From positions 44,967 through 108,966 of the forward strand of contig NZ_FZNO01000019.1 of NCBI RefSeq assembly GCF_900188025.1: a DNA stretch of 64,000 bases. Reading direction: 5' to 3'. Source of the DNA: Blastococcus mobilis. Its GTDB lineage: Bacteria; Actinomycetota; Actinomycetes; Mycobacteriales; Geodermatophilaceae. The position numbers were made by a program, and so were the translations under genes. Positions 59,160-64,000 of the stretch are shown here, piece by piece; the first letter of the stretch is position 1, and each line of letters opens with the position of its first letter. A model generated the notes under the pieces. The model was not told where the DNA came from. It ran no database searches and saw only the letters and a program-made list of their open reading frames with translations.

Positions 59160-59183
59160 CCGTCCCTGCGGCTCCCGGGACGG
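59160..59183. terminator. Probable terminator hairpin after the urease-ZIP operon
   Basis: CCGTCCC (59160-59166) pairs with GGGACGG (59177-59183) over seven bases with a 10-base loop, 13 bases after the ZIP stop and before the convergent MFS gene. No U-tract. The remaining gap to 59429 holds nothing I can identify. Confidence 0.5.
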
Positions 59184-59429
59184 TGCCTGTGCAGCGAGCC
59201 CGTTCCTGACGCGCCCGCACGATCGCCGACCCGGCGAACCGGTGCTCACTCGGGGGACGCACTGCGCTGGGGGCGTCGATGGCGGGGCAGGAGCGGCCGG
59301 CAACGCCGCATCGCACAGGCCGGCGACGGCGGCCGCGAGAGGCCCGTCAACGTCGGCGCGGGTGAACAGGAGCCTTCGGGTCCTGCGGCTCGGAAGACGG
59401 GGCGACCTCGCGGAGCCGGTCGGAGCCGC

Positions 59430-60782
59430 TCAGCCGGTCCGGCCCGGGCTCCGTCGGCGCGGCTGTCGGGCGATCAGGACCAGGACCGGGATCAGCAGGA
59501 GCCCCGCGCCGGCGTTCAGAAGGGGGTAACCGCCGGCCTGCAGCACCGGGCCGGCGAGAGCACCGGCCGACGCTCCGGCCAGTCCCATCACCAGGTCCGA
59601 TGTGCCTTGCACCGACGTGCGCATCGGGGAAGGCACCGACTCCGACAGCAGCGTCGAGCCGGCGACGAGGGCACTGGACCAGCCCAGACCCAGCAGGAGC
59701 ATCGCGACAGCGATGGTCGCGTGGGATTCCTGGTCGGCGGCGGCGCCGAGGACCAGGGCCCCGGCCAGGATGGCCATCCCGATGCCGATCGTGGTCACGC
59801 GACCCAGCCGGTCGGCGAGCCAGCCCATCACGGGGCTGGCGGCGTACATGCCGGCGACGTGCACGCTGATCACGATGCCGACGAGCTGCAGGGAGGCTCC
59901 ACCGTGGCCGAGATGCACCGGGGTCATGACCATGACGCCCACCATGACCGCGTGCGCGGTGGCGACGGCGACCATGCCGAGCCGGGCCGCGGGGATGGAA
60001 CCGATCGCGCGCATCGTCGTCCGCAAGGGCGGCTGAGCCGGGCGTGCAGCGGACGAGCCTGGCGCTTCCTGCCCGCCAGGGTGAGCAGCCAGGAGCGGAT
60101 CCGGTCGCAGGAGGGCCCACACCGCCAGGGCGGCCGCGGCGAAGGACACGGCGGCCAGCAGGAACGGGCCCGCGAGTGACGGCACACCGACGGCCTCACC
60201 CACGCGGCCGCCGATCCCGGACAGATTGGGTCCGGCGACCGACCCCACCGTGGTCGCCCACACGACGACGGACAGTGACCGTGCGCGAGTCAGCGGGGAT
60301 GCGGCGTCCGTGGCCGCGTACCGGGCCTGGAGCCCCGACGCCGTAGCTCCCCCGAACAGGAGCAGACCCAGGAGCACCAGGGCGAACTGCCCCATGACGG
60401 CGCCCAGGACCGCCAGAACAGCTCCGCCCAGACCGATCAGATACCCCATGGCCAGCGCCGGGCGCCGTCCGGCAGCTGCCGCCAACCGCGCCAGGGGCAG
60501 CGCCAGTGCTGCCGCCCCCAGGACCGTCGCGGTCTGCGCGAGCCCCGAGAGGGCGGTCGACCCGGACACCTGTTCGGCCAGCAGGCCACCGACGGCGATT
60601 CCGCCGGCGACGCCGACCCCGCCCAGCACCTGGCTGCCGACCAGTACTCGTACCGATCGTCGCTGGACCCGGTGCAACTCCGCCGGCGGGCGGTCCGACG
60701 TCCGCTGTACAGGATGCCCCCGGGCCGGATCACCGCCTGGCGTCAGGACCCGCTCCGGAGCAGAAGGCCCCTCGCTCCCCAT
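59430..60782 (-). CDS. MFS transporter
   Basis: A 450-residue major-facilitator protein with twelve predicted helices after a polar N-terminus of about 40 residues. ALPLARLAAAAGRRPALAMG carries the loop 2-3 motif (R..GRRP), and VMGWLADRLGRVTTIGIGMA is the matching motif between helices 8 and 9. It looks like a drug:proton antiporter of the 12-helix group, but substrate is unknown. It is convergent with the urease operon, and its start at 60782 is divergent from the persulfide operon. Confidence 0.82.
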   Translation of the reverse strand: MGSEGPSAPERVLTPGGDPARGHPVQRTSDRPPAELHRVQRRSVRVLVGSQVLGGVGVAGGIAVGGLLAEQVSGSTALSGLAQTATVLGAAALALPLARLAAAAGRRPALAMGYLIGLGGAVLAVLGAVMGQFALVLLGLLLFGGATASGLQARYAATDAASPLTRARSLSVVVWATTVGSVAGPNLSGIGGRVGEAVGVPSLAGPFLLAAVSFAAAALAVWALLRPDPLLAAHPGGQEAPGSSAARPAQPPLRTTMRAIGSIPAARLGMVAVATAHAVMVGVMVMTPVHLGHGGASLQLVGIVISVHVAGMYAASPVMGWLADRLGRVTTIGIGMAILAGALVLGAAADQESHATIAVAMLLLGLGWSSALVAGSTLLSESVPSPMRTSVQGTSDLVMGLAGASAGALAGPVLQAGGYPLLNAGAGLLLIPVLVLIARQPRRRSPGRTG

Positions 60783-60967
60783 TGCTCACTCCTTCTCTCG
60801 CCGAACAACTGGACCCTCGAGGCAGCGAGAGCCGTGACCGGACGTCCTGTGGCCGACCGAGGCGTGATCACCTGGCTGCCTGCCGCAGGCGGGCCTCTCA
60901 TGTCGGGCCCAGCCTCGTGCGACCAGCGTCCCCTCGCCCGGTTCCCGGGGACGTGGCGATCTCCAAC

Positions 60968-61028
60968 ATACCCCCGGGGGAATGCGGGAGAGGGTGCTAC
61001 GGTTGGTCCATGCATACCCCCCGGGGTA
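60968..61028. promoter_or_regulatory. Two CsoR/CstR-like palindromes before the persulfide operon
   Basis: ATACCCCCGGGGGAAT (60968-60983) and ATACCCCCCGGGGTA (61014-61028) are G/C-tract palindromes with TACCCC...GGGGTA arms, the operator style of CsoR/RcnR-family proteins. Centres are 46 bases apart and bracket TGCTACGGT, a possible -10. The persulfide-sensing member CstR binds such sites before rhodanese/persulfide-dioxygenase operons in other bacteria. No csoR/cstR gene is inside the window. Confidence 0.7.
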
Positions 61029-61055
61029 CCTAGCACCCAGACTTCAGGAGCTGAC

Positions 61056-61370
61056 GTGATCCCCGAGATCGACCAGAACGCCTTCGCCGCCCGCCTCGCT
61101 GAGGGCGGCAGCCTCGTCGTCGATGTCCGCGAGGCCCGCGAGTACCGCCCCGGCCACGTGCCGGGCGCGGAGAACCTGCCGCTGAGCCTGCTGCCGGCGC
61201 GGCTGCCGGAGCTGCCGAAGAACCGCCCGGTCTACGTGATCTGCCAGGCCGGCGGGCGCAGCGCGCAGGCCACCGCGCTGATGCGTGCGGTCGGCATCGA
61301 CGCCATCAGCGTCACCGGCGGCACCGGTGCGTGGATCGAGTCCGGCCGCCCGGTCGAGACCGCCGCCTGA
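61056..61370 (+). CDS. Single-domain rhodanese sulfurtransferase
   Basis: A 104-residue rhodanese. The active-site loop is CQAGGRSAQA with the persulfide-carrying Cys at about 66, preceded by VVDVREAREYRPGHVPGAEN, the conserved DxRE...GHIPGA block. It moves sulfane sulfur between persulfides and acceptors. GTG at 61056 has GGAG six bases upstream. It is the first gene after the CstR-like sites and is followed 27 bases later by the persulfide dioxygenase. Confidence 0.88.
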   Translation: MIPEIDQNAFAARLAEGGSLVVDVREAREYRPGHVPGAENLPLSLLPARLPELPKNRPVYVICQAGGRSAQATALMRAVGIDAISVTGGTGAWIESGRPVETAA

Positions 61371-61397
61371 CCAGAGCGCAATTCGAGAGGAACCCCG

Positions 61398-62786
61398 ATG
61401 ACCATCACCGTTCTCCCCCTGGACACCCCCGGCCTGGGGGACCGCACCTACCTGGCCCACGACGGCGAGGTGGCCCTGGTCGTGGACCCGCAGCGGGACT
61501 ACGACCGCGTGCTGGGCTTGGCGCAGGCCGCCGGCGTGCGGATCACCCACGTCTTCGAGAGCCACATCCACAACGACTACGTCACCGGCGGGTTCGAGCT
61601 GGCCCGCGCGGTGGGCGCGCAGTACCTGCTCAACGCCGACGACCCGGTCTCCTTCGACCGGGTCGGCATCCGCGACGGCGACGTCGTCGAGGTCGGCGAC
61701 CGGATGCGGGTGAAGGTGCTGCTCACCCCCGGCCACACCCACACCCACCTGTCCTACGCACTGGAGGCCGACGGGGAGCCGGTGGCGGTGTTCACCGGCG
61801 GGTCACTGCTCTACGGCTCCACCGGGCGGCCCGACCTGCTCGGCCCCGACCACACCGACACCCTCGCCCACGCGCAGTGGCACTCCGCCCGCCGGCTGGC
61901 CGCCGAGCTGCCCGACCCGACGGCGGTCTACCCCACGCACGGATTCGGCAGCTTCTGCTCGGCCACCCAGTCCGGCGGCACCGCGAGCACCATCGGCCAG
62001 GAGAAGCTGGCCAACCCGGCGCTGACCCGCGACCTGGACAGCTACGTCGAGGAGATGCTCGCCGGCCTGGACGCCTACCCCGCCTACTACGCGCACATGG
62101 GCCCGGCCAACTCCGGCGGCCCCGGCGAGCCGGACCTCTCGCTGCCCACCGAGGCCGATCCGGCCGAGCTGCGCCGGCGCATCGAGGCCGGCGAGTGGGT
62201 CGTCGACCTGCGCAACCGCACCGCCTTCGCCGCCGGGCACGTGGCCGGCACGGTCAACTTCGGCCTCGACGGGCAGTTCGTCACCTACCTGGGCTGGCTC
62301 ATCCCCTGGGGCACCCCGGTGACCCTGCTCGGCGAGACCGCCGAGGACGTCGCCGAGGCCCAGCGCGAGCTGGTCCGCATCGGCATCGACCGGCCGGCGG
62401 CGATGGCCACCGGCACGCCCGAGGACTGGGCCGGCAGCCAGCCGTTGCGCAGCTACCGGACAGCGACCTTCGCCGACCTCGCCGCCGAGTTCGCCGGCGG
62501 CCGCGCGCCGGTGGTGCTCGACGTGCGGCGCGACCAGGAGCGTGCCGAGCGGCACATCGCCGGCTCGGTGCACATCCCGATCCACGAGGTGCTGCACCGC
62601 CTCGACGAGGTCCCGGCCGGGCCGGTCTGGGTCCACTGCGCCGGCGGCTACCGCGCCGGCGTCGTCGCCGCCCTGCTCGACGCCCACGGCGTCGACGTCG
62701 TCGCCATCGACGACTCCTTCGACAACGCCGGCCCCGCCGGCCTCTACCTCACCACCGACGCAACCAAGCAGGAGATCTCCGCATGA
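61398..62786 (+). CDS. Persulfide dioxygenase-rhodanese fusion (ETHE1/CstB-like)
   Basis: A 462-residue protein. The N-terminal metallo-beta-lactamase-fold domain (about 1-240) has the mononuclear iron ligands SHIHNDYVTGG and LTPGHTHTHLS plus FTGGSLLYGSTGRPDLLG, as in ETHE1 persulfide dioxygenases that oxidise GSSH-type persulfide to sulfite. Two rhodanese domains follow: about 250-350 lacks an active Cys (inactive), while about 360-455 has VHCAGGYRAG with an active-site Cys. This arrangement matches CstB-type enzymes. Upstream rhodanese, downstream rhodanese and sulfite exporter form a complete persulfide-to-sulfite-to-export line. ATG preceded by GAGAGGAA. Confidence 0.9.
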   Translation: MTITVLPLDTPGLGDRTYLAHDGEVALVVDPQRDYDRVLGLAQAAGVRITHVFESHIHNDYVTGGFELARAVGAQYLLNADDPVSFDRVGIRDGDVVEVGDRMRVKVLLTPGHTHTHLSYALEADGEPVAVFTGGSLLYGSTGRPDLLGPDHTDTLAHAQWHSARRLAAELPDPTAVYPTHGFGSFCSATQSGGTASTIGQEKLANPALTRDLDSYVEEMLAGLDAYPAYYAHMGPANSGGPGEPDLSLPTEADPAELRRRIEAGEWVVDLRNRTAFAAGHVAGTVNFGLDGQFVTYLGWLIPWGTPVTLLGETAEDVAEAQRELVRIGIDRPAAMATGTPEDWAGSQPLRSYRTATFADLAAEFAGGRAPVVLDVRRDQERAERHIAGSVHIPIHEVLHRLDEVPAGPVWVHCAGGYRAGVVAALLDAHGVDVVAIDDSFDNAGPAGLYLTTDATKQEISA

Positions 62787-63358
62787 CCAGCACCATCGAC
62801 GCCCCCGCCCTCGCCGAGCGCCTCGGCGACGGCTCCAGCCCCGATCCCACCCTGATCGACGTCCGCACGCCGGCCGAGTTCGAGGCCGGCCACATCCCCG
62901 GCGCGGTCAACATCCCGCTGGACGAGCTCCGCGGCCAGCTCGACGACCTGCGTGGCGTGCTGCACGACTCCGACGTCGTGCTGGTCTGCCGCTCCGGCGC
63001 CCGGGCCGGCCAGGCCCAGCAGGCCCTGCAGGCGGCCGGACTCAGCTCTTCGGCCGTGCTCTCCGGCGGCATCGTCGACTGGGAGAAGACCGGCGGCCCG
63101 GTCAACCGCGGCCGCCAGGTGTGGGACCTCGAGCGCCAGGTCCGCTTCGGGGCCGGTTCCCTGGTCCTCACCGGCATCCTCGGCAGCCTCGTCGCGCCGA
63201 AGATGAAGTGGCTGTCGGGCTTCGTCGGCGGCGGCCTGGTCTTCGCCGCGGTGACCAACACCTGCGCGATGGGCATGGCCCTGGCCAAGATGCCGTGGAA
63301 CCGCCGGGGCACCGCGCCCGCCGTCTGCTCGGTCGACCAGCTGACCCGCAGGCGGTGA
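62783..63358 (+). CDS. Rhodanese with C-terminal DUF2892 membrane domain
   Basis: A 191-residue protein. Residues 1-110 are a rhodanese (LIDVRTPAEFEAGHIPGAVN; active loop CRSGARAGQAQ). Residues 120-180 form two hydrophobic helices of the DUF2892 type (FGAGSLVLTGILGSLVAPKM; GGGLVFAAVTNTCAMGMALA), with Cys in NTC that is common there. It would bind persulfide sulfur at the inner face of the membrane. ATG overlaps the stop of the dioxygenase gene; the exporter follows 4 bases after it. Confidence 0.88.
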   Translation: MTSTIDAPALAERLGDGSSPDPTLIDVRTPAEFEAGHIPGAVNIPLDELRGQLDDLRGVLHDSDVVLVCRSGARAGQAQQALQAAGLSSSAVLSGGIVDWEKTGGPVNRGRQVWDLERQVRFGAGSLVLTGILGSLVAPKMKWLSGFVGGGLVFAAVTNTCAMGMALAKMPWNRRGTAPAVCSVDQLTRRR

Positions 63359-63362
63359 TCCG

Positions 63363-64000
63363 GTGCTGATCGCCGTCACCGTCACGCTGGCCGTCGTCGT
63401 CGGGCTGACCCTCGGGCTGCTCGGCGGCGGCGGGTCGATCCTCATGGTCCCGCTGCTGGCCTACGTGGCCGGCATGGAGACGAAGGAGGCGATCGCCGCC
63501 TCCCTCGTGGTCGTCGGCGTGACCTCGGCGGTCAGCGTCGTCGGCCACGCCCGCGCCGGCCGGGTCCGCTGGCGCACCGGCCTGCTGTTCGGCGCCGCCG
63601 GCATGGCCGGCGCCTTCGCCGGCGGCTTCCTCGGCGGGCACCTGCCCGGACAACTGCTCATGGGCGCCTTCGCGCTCATGATGGTCGCCACCGCCGTCGC
63701 CATGCTCCGCGGCCGCAAGGACGTCGACCCGGCGTCCGCGCCCGCCGAGCTACCCGTCGGCCGGGTGCTGCTCGACGGCGTCGTCGTCGGCCTGGTCACC
63801 GGCCTGGTCGGTGCCGGCGGCGGGTTCCTCGTCGTTCCCGCACTCGCGCTGCTCGGCGGCCTGCCGATGGGTGTGGCCGTGGGCACCTCGCTGCTGGTCA
63901 TCGCGATGAAGTCCTTCGCCGGGCTCGCCGGCTACCTGGCCACCGTGTCGATCGACTGGGCCCTGACCGGAGCCATCACCGTGGCCGCCGTCGTCGGCAG
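63363..64000 (+). CDS. TauE/SafE sulfite/sulfonate exporter, runs off the window
   Basis: The first 212 codons of a TauE/SafE permease. LGLLGGGGSILMVPLLAYVA is the first family repeat and VTGLVGAGGGFLVVPALALL, about 140 residues later, the second; both carry the G-x-x-G-G-G-(F/S)-x-x-V-P signature. Six helices are visible, and the last one or two lie beyond 64000. Following a persulfide dioxygenase it most likely exports sulfite. GTG start 4 bases after the rhodanese stop. Confidence 0.88.
   Translation, partial: MLIAVTVTLAVVVGLTLGLLGGGGSILMVPLLAYVAGMETKEAIAASLVVVGVTSAVSVVGHARAGRVRWRTGLLFGAAGMAGAFAGGFLGGHLPGQLLMGAFALMMVATAVAMLRGRKDVDPASAPAELPVGRVLLDGVVVGLVTGLVGAGGGFLVVPALALLGGLPMGVAVGTSLLVIAMKSFAGLAGYLATVSIDWALTGAITVAAVVG

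Noticed and set aside
1..64000. tRNA or rRNA genes, riboswitches and CRISPR arrays
   Set aside because: I looked for T-loop-like GGTTCGA blocks, cobalamin-riboswitch boxes before the corrin genes and regularly spaced repeats, and found none that hold up; candidate T-loop matches lay inside coding sequence.

Overview
The window is very GC-rich, uses ATG and GTG starts freely, has many GTGA/ATGA stop-start overlaps, and carries DtxR/IdeR-type iron boxes and CYP199A-like and SorC/IclR-type genes. This points to a high-GC actinomycete; Geodermatophilaceae (Blastococcus, Geodermatophilus, Modestobacter) is my best inference but is not proven here. No rRNA, tRNA or CRISPR array was recognised, and the only mobile DNA is a broken IS481-type transposase.

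Layout. 1-1783: end of a corrin/siroheme segment (unidentified C-terminus, cobE, fused precorrin-2 dehydrogenase/uroporphyrinogen-III methyltransferase). 1780-5582: envelope-type genes, namely a GT39-like membrane glycosyltransferase, then a reverse-strand coupled trio HpcH/HpaI aldolase-like, NAD-epimerase, GT2 behind an iron box. 5660-9362: FbpABC-type ferric iron ABC transporter with its own iron box. 9464-11879: cytochrome bd oxidase cydAB, with cydA carrying a one-base frameshift. 11982-20113: polyol utilisation operon (mannitol dehydrogenase, ABC ATPase, zinc alcohol dehydrogenase, two permeases, binding protein) divergent from a SorC-type regulator, with a cluster of palindromes between them. 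20152-22931: phosphotransferase, P-loop kinase, FetB-like membrane protein, cupredoxin lipoprotein. 23066-27895: siderophore-iron uptake (interacting protein, binding protein, two FecCD permeases, ATPase) around a strong iron box.

28023-42227: TetR regulator and a long coupled operon: polyamine-type ABC importer, acyl-CoA dehydrogenase, NDP-forming acyl-CoA synthetase, atypical SDR, ThDP 2-oxoacid decarboxylase, amino-acid dehydrogenase, aldehyde dehydrogenase, EamA exporter, and a last FAD oxidoreductase gene cut off after its first 25 or so codons. The enzymes form a plausible chain amino acid to 2-oxo acid to aldehyde to acid to acyl-CoA to enoyl-CoA. 42240-44500: a DUF2254 membrane protein, then gene debris (an internally deleted HelR-like helicase and an AHSA1-domain fragment).

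44420-49683 is the most interesting segment. An IclR regulator, a HAL-like MIO ammonia-lyase with an unusual Ser-Asn selectivity pair, a CYP199A-like P450 and a phthalate-dioxygenase-reductase-type flavo-iron-sulfur protein are tied together by one repeated operator, TTCTCA-N5-TGAGAA, found before the regulator, before the lyase and between the P450 and reductase genes. This looks like a small, possibly undescribed amino-acid/aromatic-acid catabolic regulon.

49684-53273: IS481 remnant, stress protein, MarR regulator, and an ECF42-type sigma factor with its DGPF/YCII partner. 53274-59146: divergent urease operon ureABCFGD (active-site flap Cys replaced by Thr, no ureE) followed by a ZIP-like transporter. 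59430-60782: MFS transporter. 60968-64000: persulfide/sulfite detoxification operon (rhodanese, persulfide dioxygenase-rhodanese, membrane rhodanese, TauE exporter running off the end) behind two CsoR/CstR-like palindromes.
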